Assembly: GCA_014384565.1 (NCBI GenBank)
Contig: JACNFO010000034.1
Location: 1-34,763 of the forward strand
Direction of reading: 5' to 3'
DNA: 34,763 nucleotides
Source: Candidatus Pseudothioglobus aerophilus
GTDB lineage: Bacteria; Pseudomonadota; Gammaproteobacteria; PS1; Pseudothioglobaceae
Part shown: in pieces, positions 9,228 through 16,633 of the stretch
How positions within the stretch are numbered: the stretch's first letter is position 1
Layout of the letters: each line of letters begins with the position of its first letter
Made by a program: the position numbers and the translations under genes
Notes under the pieces: model-generated
Database searches by the model: none
What the model was told of the DNA's origin: nothing
What the model saw: only the letters and a program-made list of their open reading frames with translations

Positions 9228-10828
9228 GAAGCTTTTTTCGCTTCCTTAGTATATCAAGGACTCTAATTCGGTATCGATTAGATCATCTTATATTATCTAC
9301 TTCGCTCTTAAAAAGCCTCAAGCCACTAATTTATTTGACGCCATGGCATTACTTTCCGAGCAAAAAATTTACTAGGGGTGAAAGAATTCGCCTTGCACTC
9401 GAAGAACTAGGCCCAATATTTATAAAATTTGGCCAAACGCTCTCAACTCGAAGGGACCTTCTTCCAGAAGATATAGGCAATGAATTAGCAAAACTTCAAG
9501 ATAAATGCCCCCCTTTTCCTGCTAAAGACTCTAAGTCGATTATTGAAAAAGCGCTGGATGAAAGCGTCTCAACCCTATTTGCATCTTTTGATGATGAACC
9601 CTTAGCCTCGGCATCTATAGCACAGGTTCACAGTGCGATTACTCATAATGATGAGGAAATTATTATTAAGGTTGTTCGCCCTGGAATAGAAAAACAAATT
9701 AAAAGAGATATTCGCCTACTTTATGCATTTGCAGGCTTAGCTGAAAAGCATCCTGATGCTAAAAGACTGAGGCCACGAGAAGCGGTGGCTGAATTTGAAA
9801 CTATCATTTACAACGAACTTAACATGATGGTTGAAGCCGCCAATGCATCTTTACTTAGGAAGAACTTTAGTGACTCTAGCCTTCTTTATGTTCCAAAAGT
9901 TCATTGGGATTATTGCCGCTCTAACATACTAGTAACTGAGCGCATTTATGGAACTCCAGTAACCAATATTCAGGCCTTAAAGAGTACTGATACAAACCTT
10001 CAAACTCTTGCTGAAAATGGTGTGGTGATTTTCTTCACCCAGGTGTTTGATCATAATTTTTTCCATGCTGATATGCATCCAGGAAACATTTTTGTTGGTG
10101 AAAATGATCAATATATTGGTGTTGATTTTGGAATTATGGGTACCTTAACAGAGGCCGACCAATACTATCTTGCTCAAAACTTTTTAGCGTTTTTCAATCA
10201 GGACTACAAAAAAGTCGCTCAAGTCCATCTTGAGTCAGGGTGGATACCAGAAGGAACAAACGTCTTAGAATTTGAAAACGCCATTCGAAGTGTTTGTGAA
10301 CCGATATTCGAAAAACCTTTAAGTGAAATTTCTTTTGGCCAAGTTTTATTAAGCTTACTAAAAGAGGCCAAACGTTTTGATATGGAAGTTCAGCCTCAAC
10401 TTCTGTTACTCTATAAAACGTTACTAAACATTGAAGGGTTAGGTCGAACCCTATACCCTGAGCTGGACCTTTGGGCAACTGCAAAACCTTACCTTGAAAA
10501 GCTTGCCAAAGACAAATACAGCTTAAAAAACACTGTTAAAAAAATCTCTGATCAACTCCCTGAGCTTATTTTAGAATTACCCGAGATCCCTATGTTGGTT
10601 ATTAATGCTTTAAAACAAATTGAAAAAGGCTCGCTTAAAAAAGAAAATTCAAAAAAACAAACAGAAGCGATTCTCTCTCAACTTCGAGAAAATTCTCTAA
10701 AGGAGCGTGCGACTATTATTGCACTATCGCTTCTTGCACTCACAGGGTTTCTTGCAACTCAATCGATCTGGACTTATGCAGCAGTAAGTGCATTTGCCAG
10801 CCTTATATTCTGGTTTAAATCTCGCTAA
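9224..10828 (+). CDS. ubiB: UbiB protein kinase-like ATPase of ubiquinone biosynthesis
   Basis: Atypical (ABC1/ADCK) kinase-like protein of 534 residues needed for aerobic ubiquinone synthesis. It shows the family hallmarks: KFGQ (68-71) in the N-terminal KxGQ extension; the Ala-rich nucleotide loop LASASIAQVHSA (127-138) that replaces the glycine-rich loop; the lysine in IIIKVVRPG (K149); HADMHPGNIF (281-290); and the DFG motif at 301-303. Two membrane helices close the protein (about 495-530). It starts inside the ubiJ stop. In E. coli tatABC follows ubiB; here a minus-strand accessory gene follows instead, so the operon ends here. Confidence 0.96.
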   Translation: MRSFFRFLSISRTLIRYRLDHLILSTSLLKSLKPLIYLTPWHYFPSKKFTRGERIRLALEELGPIFIKFGQTLSTRRDLLPEDIGNELAKLQDKCPPFPAKDSKSIIEKALDESVSTLFASFDDEPLASASIAQVHSAITHNDEEIIIKVVRPGIEKQIKRDIRLLYAFAGLAEKHPDAKRLRPREAVAEFETIIYNELNMMVEAANASLLRKNFSDSSLLYVPKVHWDYCRSNILVTERIYGTPVTNIQALKSTDTNLQTLAENGVVIFFTQVFDHNFFHADMHPGNIFVGENDQYIGVDFGIMGTLTEADQYYLAQNFLAFFNQDYKKVAQVHLESGWIPEGTNVLEFENAIRSVCEPIFEKPLSEISFGQVLLSLLKEAKRFDMEVQPQLLLLYKTLLNIEGLGRTLYPELDLWATAKPYLEKLAKDKYSLKNTVKKISDQLPELILELPEIPMLVINALKQIEKGSLKKENSKKQTEAILSQLRENSLKERATIIALSLLALTGFLATQSIWTYAAVSAFASLIFWFKSR

Positions 10829-10868
10829 GGAAACTCAACAAAGCCTGTAAATTGGAAGTTTTATGGGT

Positions 10869-11264
10869 TTAGTCATCTAGTAAAAAAGTTGGCATCTTAT
10901 AGTACATATCAACTGAGTTATCTATTATTTTTACTTTTTTTTCAGGGCCTTGCTCCCAACATTTAACTGATGTAATCATTGCGTTTTGAGATAAAACCAA
11001 AACCTTGCTAAGGGGAGGAGTGGCTATACCCTCTGAAACCTTTATAGGCTTATCATTTATATCATAAATGGCACACTTAATACTTGTAATTTCATTAATA
11101 CTGATGAAAATTGAAGTGCTATCGGTTAATTCTTTTTTCTCAAAATAAAAGCTTTCAACTTTAATTCCATTAGGCTCTCCATCAATTGTAGCCATCTTAT
11201 TAATTTCATCAGCAGAAATTGAATGGGGCATTAAAAAAAGTACGATTAGGAATAATTTTGTCAT
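10869..11264 (-). CDS. secreted protein of unknown function
   Basis: A 131-residue protein I do not recognise. Residues 1-18 look like a Sec signal peptide (MTKLFLIVLFLMPHSISA, cleavage before DE). The rest is predicted from composition to be beta-rich and soluble, with two cysteines (in IKCAIYD and VKCWEQG) that could form a disulfide in the periplasm. It lies 76 bases downstream of the MORN-repeat gene on the same strand, convergent with ubiB. An inverted repeat (GCCTAA 11274-11279 with TTAGGC 11283-11288) sits just upstream of its start codon. No Shine-Dalgarno site is apparent. The signal peptide, length and tidy gap support a real gene; the function is open. Confidence 0.7.
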   Translation of the reverse strand: MTKLFLIVLFLMPHSISADEINKMATIDGEPNGIKVESFYFEKKELTDSTSIFISINEITSIKCAIYDINDKPIKVSEGIATPPLSKVLVLSQNAMITSVKCWEQGPEKKVKIIDNSVDMYYKMPTFLLDD

Positions 11265-11340
11265 AACAAATGAGCCTAACTCTTAGGCAAAAAGTTAAGC
11301 ATTGATTAGGAGCTCTCTATGCTCAGACTATATAAGCGAA

Positions 11341-11730
11341 TCAACCGTTAATATTGTCTGATATTTCTCCATTATTCAAAATGTACTCTGCCGCTCTTAC
11401 GCCATCTTCGTAGAAAATAGATTTACCATTAAGAATACCATTTTTATACTCTTGCTCTGACTCTAAAAGACCGTCTTCATTCCAAGCAGTTAGAACTCCT
11501 TCAAGTTTATTATCTTCATAAAAACCTGCTGAAGCTTTTTTCCCATTCTCATACCAATAAGTCAGCGTACCTTCAAGCTCATTATTTTCATAGAATCCCT
11601 CTGAAGCTTTTTTCCCACTTTCATACCAATAGGTTTCCCTGCCATATTTAATGCCATCTTTATAAGTTGTCTCTAGCCTCATACCATTATCTAAATGCTC
11701 AGTATGTAGTCCGTGTGTATTTTTATTCAT
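11341..11730 (-). CDS. MORN-repeat (YwqK-like) protein
   Basis: A 129-residue soluble protein made almost entirely of MORN_2-type repeats, the Y-x-N/D-G-x-x-x-G-x-x-x-x-W/F-Y pattern also found in proteins annotated as YwqK-family antitoxins. Three consecutive 24-residue units can be aligned: 33-56 (TYWYESGKKASEGFY...), 57-80 (TYWYENGKKASAGFY...) and a more divergent 81-104 (TAWNEDGLLESEQEY...). No signal peptide is seen. Such repeats mediate protein or membrane contact; the specific role is unknown, and no YwqJ-like toxin neighbour is present. A good promoter lies directly before the ATG. It may form a two-gene unit with the secreted protein downstream. Confidence 0.8.
   Translation of the reverse strand: MNKNTHGLHTEHLDNGMRLETTYKDGIKYGRETYWYESGKKASEGFYENNELEGTLTYWYENGKKASAGFYEDNKLEGVLTAWNEDGLLESEQEYKNGILNGKSIFYEDGVRAAEYILNNGEISDNING
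11419..11634 (-). repeat. three in-frame 72-bp MORN repeat units
   Basis: Within the MORN gene, units at 11634-11563, 11562-11491 and 11490-11419 encode 24 residues each. The first two differ at only about five of 24 residues and are also close at the DNA level, sharing for example the GAAGCTTTTTTCCCA stretch. This points to fairly recent tandem duplication. The third unit is older and more diverged. Confidence 0.75.
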
Positions 11731-11736
11731 AGTAAG

Positions 11737-11765
11737 ATTATATTGGATTTTGCCTTAAAGTCCAA
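11737..11765 (-). promoter_or_regulatory. sigma-70-type promoter of the MORN-repeat gene
   Basis: On the minus strand, TTGGAC (11765-11760), a 17-bp spacer and a perfect TATAAT (11742-11737) precede the ATG at 11730-11728. Only six bases separate the -10 from the start codon, so transcription would begin at or next to the ATG and the mRNA would be leaderless. That agrees with the lack of a Shine-Dalgarno site. Confidence 0.6.
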
Positions 11766-11821
11766 ATTTCATTTGAGGCATGAGTGCGACCCAATGATGA
11801 CTATAGCAAAAGAAATTCGGG

Positions 11822-11894
11822 TAAAATAATGCTCCAGCCTGTTTGGTCGCAAGACGGGCAATATTGGTTACACCACTCAATGTGGTGTTTTTTT
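11822..11894 (+). terminator. rplY leader with terminator-like attenuator
   Basis: A TAAAAT -10 candidate at 11822-11827 would start a leader of about 80 bases. An imperfect 8-bp hairpin follows (GCCTGTTT 11837-11844 with AGACGGGC 11852-11859, including G-T pairs). Next comes a classical intrinsic-terminator shape: ACACCAC (11870-11876), loop TCAAT, GTGGTGT (11882-11888), then a run of T to about 11894. The rplY Shine-Dalgarno (TGGAG, 11901-11905) lies just beyond. Because no gene on this strand ends nearby (ubiB ends about 1 kb upstream), the terminator most likely controls rplY itself. The ligand, perhaps L25, is inferred. Confidence 0.6.
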
Positions 11895-11913
11895 ATTTAT
11901 TGGAGAACTCAAA

Positions 11914-12606
11914 ATGAGTATTACTGTAAACGCATTAGAGCGTAAAGATCAGGGGAAAGGTGCGAGCCGCCGCTTGAGAAAAGAAGAAAGAGTGCCAGGT
12001 ATCGTCTATGGTGGAACTAAAGCGCCACAGATGGTAACACTAAACATTCATGAAATCACACACTTACTAGAAGATGAAAATACATTCACTTCTGTATTAG
12101 ACTTGATGGTAGAGAAATCAAAAGAATCTGTCGTTTTAAAAGACATTCAGCGCCACCCTGCAAAAAATACTGTTCAACATATGGATTTTTTGCGAGTAGA
12201 CGCAAAGCATGCTCTTATTACAACTACTCCGTTACACTTTATTGGAATGGATGAAAATCAGTCATTACGCCTTGGAAATATGCTGAATCAGTTTGTTGTT
12301 TCGGTTGAAATTTCATGTCTACCTCAAGATCTTCCGCACGGTATTAATGTAGACGTTACCAACCTTGAGGTCGGTGATCATCTAACACTAACTGATCTTG
12401 TCTTACCTAAAGGCGTTGTAATTACTTCACTTCAACATGAAGATGTTGAGGCACATGATCAAACTGTATGTTCTGTCTCAGAGCCTAAAGTTATCGTAGA
12501 GGAAGAGGAAGAGAGCTTGGAATCTGGTGATTCTGAAGCAGAAGGCGAAGAGGGGCAATCTGATGAAGGCTCTGAAGACTCAAAAGATGGTGACACTAAA
12601 GAATAA
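11914..12606 (+). CDS. rplY: 50S ribosomal protein L25, Ctc-type long form
   Basis: Binds 5S rRNA in the large ribosomal subunit. The 230-residue protein has the N-terminal L25 domain (about 1-95, with KGASRRLRKEERVPGIVYGG) and the C-terminal TL5/CTC domain (about 100-190, with GNMLNQFVVSVEISCLPQDLPHGINVDVTNLEVGDHL). It ends in an acidic Glu/Asp/Ser tail (about 194-230). The long form is standard outside enteric bacteria, where L25 is only about 94 residues. TGGAG at 11901-11905 supports the start. The leader holds a probable attenuator. pth follows after 49 bases, as in many bacteria. Confidence 0.95.
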   Translation: MSITVNALERKDQGKGASRRLRKEERVPGIVYGGTKAPQMVTLNIHEITHLLEDENTFTSVLDLMVEKSKESVVLKDIQRHPAKNTVQHMDFLRVDAKHALITTTPLHFIGMDENQSLRLGNMLNQFVVSVEISCLPQDLPHGINVDVTNLEVGDHLTLTDLVLPKGVVITSLQHEDVEAHDQTVCSVSEPKVIVEEEEESLESGDSEAEGEEGQSDEGSEDSKDGDTKE

Positions 12607-12618
12607 AACGTTGCCAGC

Positions 12619-12635
12619 CTTATTGACTCAATAAG
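12619..12635 (+). promoter_or_regulatory. stem-loop between rplY and pth
   Basis: CTTATTG (12619-12625), loop ACT, CAATAAG (12629-12635) form a perfect 7-bp hairpin. No T-run follows, so it is not a standard intrinsic terminator. It may be an mRNA processing or stability element between rplY and pth. Confidence 0.35.
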
Positions 12636-12655
12636 CACTTAAATGAAGCGTTGTA

Positions 12656-13225
12656 ATGATTAAATTAATTGTTGGACTGGGAAACCCAGGAAAAGAATAT
12701 CAAGAAAATCGTCACAACGCTGGCTTTTGGTTTGTTGAGTCATTAGCTAGCGTATTAGGCTCCAAATTTAATGGTCAATCTAAGTTTCTAGGAGAAACTT
12801 CAACAGTTAACTTTGGCTCTAAAAAAGTTTACCTTCTCAAGCCTCAGACCTTTATGAATAATTCTGGTGGCTCTATTAAAAGCTTTTTGAGTTATTACAA
12901 CATCAAACCTGAAGAGACTCTTGTGATTCATGATGAGCTTGATTTGCCTGTTGGCTCGGTCAAGGTAAAACTAGGTGGAGGGCACGGCGGGCATAATGGC
13001 CTAAGAGACACAATTAAAGCGCTTGGTACAAATAACTTTTATCGCCTGAGAATGGGAATAGGTCATCCAGGAACAAAAAATGATGTTGTGGGTTTTGTTT
13101 TAAGCCCTCCAGGTAGTTCTGAATTAAAACTAATTGAACAAGGGATGACTAATGCATCAGGCATTATTGAAATGCTAGTCAATGGTGACTTTGAAGGGGC
13201 TATGAACCTCCTTCATTCCTTATAA
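12656..13225 (+). CDS. pth: peptidyl-tRNA hydrolase
   Basis: Releases tRNA from peptidyl-tRNA that has dropped off the ribosome. The 189-residue protein begins KLIVGLGNPGKEYQENRHNAGFW, with N10 and the catalytic H20 in their E. coli positions. N68 is in FMNNSGGS, D93 in VIHDELDLPVG, and GGGHGGHNGLRD supplies the further substrate-contact residues. The C-terminal half carries YRLRMGIGHPG and DFVL-like (VVGFVL) segments. There is no strong Shine-Dalgarno before the ATG at 12656. ychF follows after 12 bases, the usual pth-ychF pair. Confidence 0.97.
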   Translation: MIKLIVGLGNPGKEYQENRHNAGFWFVESLASVLGSKFNGQSKFLGETSTVNFGSKKVYLLKPQTFMNNSGGSIKSFLSYYNIKPEETLVIHDELDLPVGSVKVKLGGGHGGHNGLRDTIKALGTNNFYRLRMGIGHPGTKNDVVGFVLSPPGSSELKLIEQGMTNASGIIEMLVNGDFEGAMNLLHSL

Positions 13226-13237
13226 TGGAGCTAGAAG

Positions 13238-14329
13238 ATGGGATTTAAATGTGGCATTGTTGGACTTCCAAATGTAGGCAAGTCAACACTATTCAATGCG
13301 CTAACGATGGCGGGCATTGATTCAGAAAATTACCCTTTTTGTACGATTGAGCCAAATATTGGCATTGTGCCTATTAATGACCCTCGATTACAGGACTTAG
13401 CAAGCATCGTTACTCCAGAAAAAATCTTACCAACCACAATGGAATTTGTAGATATTGCTGGGTTGGTTGAAGGGGCCTCAAAAGGTGAGGGACTGGGTAA
13501 TCAATTTCTTTCAAATATTCGTGAAACAGATGCAATTCTTCACGTTGTTCGATGCTTTGAAAATGATGACATCATTCATGTTTCAAACAAAGTTGATCCG
13601 CTTGATGACATAGATACAATAAATACGGAGCTCGCCTTATCTGATCTTTCTAGCGCCGAAAAAGCTTACCAAAAAGCAATAAAAAACTCCAAATCAGGGC
13701 AAAAAGAAGGCTTGCCTTTAAAAAACTTACTTGAAAAAATCCTACCAACCCTTGAAGAGGGCCATGCAGTTAGATCTCTTGTTTTTACTGAAGAAGAGAA
13801 AAAGCTAGTTAAAGGCCTGCAATTGCTTACTTCAAAGCCAGTTCTTTATGTTGCCAATGTAAGCGAGAATGGCTTTACAGATAATCCTCACTTATCTGCA
13901 TTAATAAACTATGCAGATAATGAAAATAGTCAAGTTGTTGCTGTATGTGCTGATATTGAGTCTGAAATTGCTGAGCTTGATAACGAAGATAAGCAAGGTT
14001 TTTTAGATGAGATGGGGCAATCTGAATCTGGTCTTGATCGCTTAATTAAAGCCGGATATAGTTTACTAGGTCTTCAAACATATTTTACTGCAGGTGTTAA
14101 AGAGGTTAGAGCCTGGACAATAAACATTGGAGATTCGGCTCCAATGGCCGCGGGTAAAATACATGGTGACTTTGAAAAAGGTTTTATTAGAGCTGAAACA
14201 ATTTCATATGAAGACTTTATTCAATATAAAGGCGAAAAGGGGTCAAAAGACGCAGGCAAGTTGCGCTCTGAAGGAAAGGAGTATATTGTTAAAGATGGGG
14301 ATGTAGTTCACTTTTTATTTAATGTATAA
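13238..14329 (+). CDS. ychF: OBG-family nucleotide-binding protein YchF
   Basis: Translation-associated P-loop ATPase (EngD) of 363 residues. G1 is GLPNVGKST (9-17). The switch region is [21 protein letters not shown] (about 66-86). The NKxD motif is replaced by NVSE in YVANVSENG, which explains the ATP preference of this family. A coiled helical insertion follows the G3 region. The C-terminal TGS domain spans about 280-363 and contains [15 protein letters not shown] and the ending [12 protein letters not shown]. The ATG is preceded by TGGAG 10-14 bases upstream. The length equals E. coli YchF (363). Confidence 0.97.
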   Translation: MGFKCGIVGLPNVGKSTLFNALTMAGIDSENYPFCTIEPNIGIVPINDPRLQDLASIVTPEKILPTTMEFVDIAGLVEGASKGEGLGNQFLSNIRETDAILHVVRCFENDDIIHVSNKVDPLDDIDTINTELALSDLSSAEKAYQKAIKNSKSGQKEGLPLKNLLEKILPTLEEGHAVRSLVFTEEEKKLVKGLQLLTSKPVLYVANVSENGFTDNPHLSALINYADNENSQVVAVCADIESEIAELDNEDKQGFLDEMGQSESGLDRLIKAGYSLLGLQTYFTAGVKEVRAWTINIGDSAPMAAGKIHGDFEKGFIRAETISYEDFIQYKGEKGSKDAGKLRSEGKEYIVKDGDVVHFLFNV

Positions 14330-14343
14330 CTGTTAATTTTTCA

Positions 14344-15870
14344 ATGCAAAATACAAAACTACTTTTAATTTTAGATGGCTGGGGCTATTCTCAAAACTCT
14401 GAGAATAACGCAATAGCAATGGCTAATACCCCTAACTGGAATCATCTTATTGATACCTATCCTAATACGTTAATAGGAACCTCTGGAGAAAGTGTTGGAC
14501 TGCCGAAAGGCCAAATGGGCAATTCAGAAGTAGGCCACTTAACAATTGGTGCGGGAAGAATTGTTGAGCAAGATTTCACCAGAATAGGTAATGACATTAA
14601 AAGTGGTACCTTCTTCAGCAATAAAAATTTGTGCAAAGCACTTGACTCTGCTAAGGCTAATAATAAAGCGGTGCATATTCTTGGACTCTTATCTGATGGA
14701 GGAGTTCACTCGCACCAAGAACACATTTATGCGGCTCTTGAGCTGGCAAAACAAAAAGGCTGCAAAGAGGTTTATTTTCATGTCTTTACAGATGGGCGTG
14801 ATACGCCGCCAAACAGTGCCTCAAAATTTATTGAACTGCTGGAGTTAAAAATCTCTGAGCTAAATTTAGGTAAAATTGTCTCAGTAGTAGGAAGGTTCTA
14901 TGCAATGGATCGAGACAATCGCTGGGAGAGGGTTTCAAAAGCTTATGAATTAATATCTTCTGGAAAAGGTGATCGTAAAGCAGATTCTGCAAAAAATGCA
15001 ATCCAAATGGCGTATGAAGAAGGCGAAAATGATGAGTTTATTGCCCCTACAATTATTGGCGAGCCTGTAAGTATTAATAATGGCGATACAGTAATCTTTA
15101 TGAATTATCGTGCAGATCGTGCAAGAGAAATAACTCAAGCTCTAACTTCAGAAATATTTGATGGATTTGATAGGCATGCATTCAAAAAATGCAATTTTAT
15201 TTGCCTTACAGAGTTCAAGAAAGACTTTAATCTTGAGTGCGCTTATCCTCCAATATCTGTCTTTAACACTCTGGGTTACTATATTTCAAGCCTTGGTTTT
15301 AGTCAGCTTAGAATTGCTGAAACTGAAAAATATGCACACGTTACCTTTTTCTTTAATGGGGGCGTTGAGACAATACTTGCTGGAGAAAAAAGAAAGCTTA
15401 TTCAATCTCCTAATGTAAAAACTTATGATTTAAAGCCGGAAATGAGTGCATACGAGTTAACTGAAAATCTTATTTCAGCACTTAAATCTAGAATACATAA
15501 ACTGGTTGTTTGTAATTTTGCCAACACAGATATGGTTGGGCACACTGGAAACCTTGAGGCAGCGATTAAAGCTGTTGAAGCAGTCGATAGCTGTTTAGGA
15601 AAAATTCATCAGGCATGTCTAGAGTCTGAAACGGAAGCCCTAATTACTGCGGACCATGGAAATGCAGAACAAATGTTAGACCCTGAAACGCAAAAAAATC
15701 ATACTGCACATACAACTAATCCAGTCCCTTTAATATATGTTGGGAAAAGGAAAAGCTTACTTTTAGGTCCACATGTTGGTACACTTGCAGACCTAGCGCC
15801 TTCGCTTTTGGAACTTATGGAAATTGAACAGCCAAAAGAAATGACAGGCCAAAGCCTTTTTATAGAATAA
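14344..15870 (+). CDS. gpmI: 2,3-bisphosphoglycerate-independent phosphoglycerate mutase
   Basis: Interconverts 3- and 2-phosphoglycerate in glycolysis or gluconeogenesis using two Mn ions. The 508-residue protein shows every family block: LILDGWGYS with metal ligand D11; the phosphorylated serine S61 in GQMGNSEVGHLTIGAGR; FTDGRDTPP; GRFYAMDRDNRWER; NYRADRARE; EKYAHVTFFFNGG; NTDMVGHTGNLEAA; and TADHGNAEQM. Sequence and length fit E. coli GpmM (514). It starts 14 bases after ychF, and rpe follows 12 bases after its stop. Confidence 0.97.
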   Translation: MQNTKLLLILDGWGYSQNSENNAIAMANTPNWNHLIDTYPNTLIGTSGESVGLPKGQMGNSEVGHLTIGAGRIVEQDFTRIGNDIKSGTFFSNKNLCKALDSAKANNKAVHILGLLSDGGVHSHQEHIYAALELAKQKGCKEVYFHVFTDGRDTPPNSASKFIELLELKISELNLGKIVSVVGRFYAMDRDNRWERVSKAYELISSGKGDRKADSAKNAIQMAYEEGENDEFIAPTIIGEPVSINNGDTVIFMNYRADRAREITQALTSEIFDGFDRHAFKKCNFICLTEFKKDFNLECAYPPISVFNTLGYYISSLGFSQLRIAETEKYAHVTFFFNGGVETILAGEKRKLIQSPNVKTYDLKPEMSAYELTENLISALKSRIHKLVVCNFANTDMVGHTGNLEAAIKAVEAVDSCLGKIHQACLESETEALITADHGNAEQMLDPETQKNHTAHTTNPVPLIYVGKRKSLLLGPHVGTLADLAPSLLELMEIEQPKEMTGQSLFIE

Positions 15871-15882
15871 ACGGAGACTAAA

Positions 15883-16557
15883 ATGAAGCAACCAAACTTT
15901 ATCGCCCCCTCAATACTTTCAGCAGATTTTGCTAAGCTTGGGGAAGAGGTTGACAATGTTATAGTTGCTGGTGCAGACATTGTTCATTTTGATGTCATGG
16001 ATAATCACTATGTACCAAACCTTACAATTGGGCCTTTAGTTTGTGAAGCGCTGAGAAATCATGGTGTTACTGCACCAATCGATGTCCACTTAATGATCAA
16101 GCCAGTCGACAGAATTATTCCTGACTTTGCAAAAGCGGGGGCTTCTTTCATCACATTTCACCCCGAAGCCTCTGAACATATAGACCGCACAATAGGGCTT
16201 ATAAAAGAAAATGGCTGCAAAGCAGGTTTAGTTTTTAACCCAGCAACTTCACTTCACCATTTAGAGTATGTAATTGACCAACTTGATATGATACTCCTGA
16301 TGTCAGTTAATCCAGGGTTTGGAGGCCAGTCTTTCATAGCCTCATCTTTAGAAAAATTGAGAATTGTAAGAAAATTAATTGATAAAAAAGGCCTTAGCAC
16401 AAGACTTGAGGTTGATGGTGGCGTTAAAGTAGACAACATTCGAGAAATCGCAGCAGCTGGTGCTGATACATTTGTCGCCGGGTCAGCAATTTTTAATACT
16501 GAAAATTACAAATTAACGATTGACAAAATGCGCAAAGAGCTTGCTCTAGCTAAATAA
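15883..16557 (+). CDS. rpe: ribulose-phosphate 3-epimerase
   Basis: Interconverts ribulose 5-phosphate and xylulose 5-phosphate in the pentose phosphate pathway. The 224-residue TIM barrel begins [15 protein letters not shown]. It has the metal ligands H36 and D38 ([17 protein letters not shown]), H69 (DVHLMI) and D178 (LEVDGGV). The phosphate loops [12 protein letters not shown] and VAGSAIF are intact. CGGAG at about 15872-15876 supports the start. It ends the plus-strand run from rplY; a 76-base gap separates it from metY. Confidence 0.96.
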   Translation: MKQPNFIAPSILSADFAKLGEEVDNVIVAGADIVHFDVMDNHYVPNLTIGPLVCEALRNHGVTAPIDVHLMIKPVDRIIPDFAKAGASFITFHPEASEHIDRTIGLIKENGCKAGLVFNPATSLHHLEYVIDQLDMILLMSVNPGFGGQSFIASSLEKLRIVRKLIDKKGLSTRLEVDGGVKVDNIREIAAAGADTFVAGSAIFNTENYKLTIDKMRKELALAK

Positions 16558-16580
16558 CCTTTAAACTAAATTTAAACCCC

Positions 16581-16628
16581 CTCAGTAGCCAGTTGTGAGA
16601 AAATATTCTCTTTGTTTTTTAAACTGAG
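16581..16628 (+). promoter_or_regulatory. stem-loop region between rpe and metY
   Basis: In the 76-base gap, GAGAA (16597-16601) and TTCTC (16606-16610) form a short hairpin followed by a T-rich stretch (16611-16620), a weak terminator shape for rpe. The hairpin is enclosed by a second pair, CTCAGT (16581-16586) and ACTGAG (16623-16628), ending five bases before the metY ATG. The nested pairing could be a metY attenuator, or simply the rpe terminator. I did not recognise a known SAM riboswitch core. Confidence 0.35.
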
Positions 16629-16633
16629 CATTT

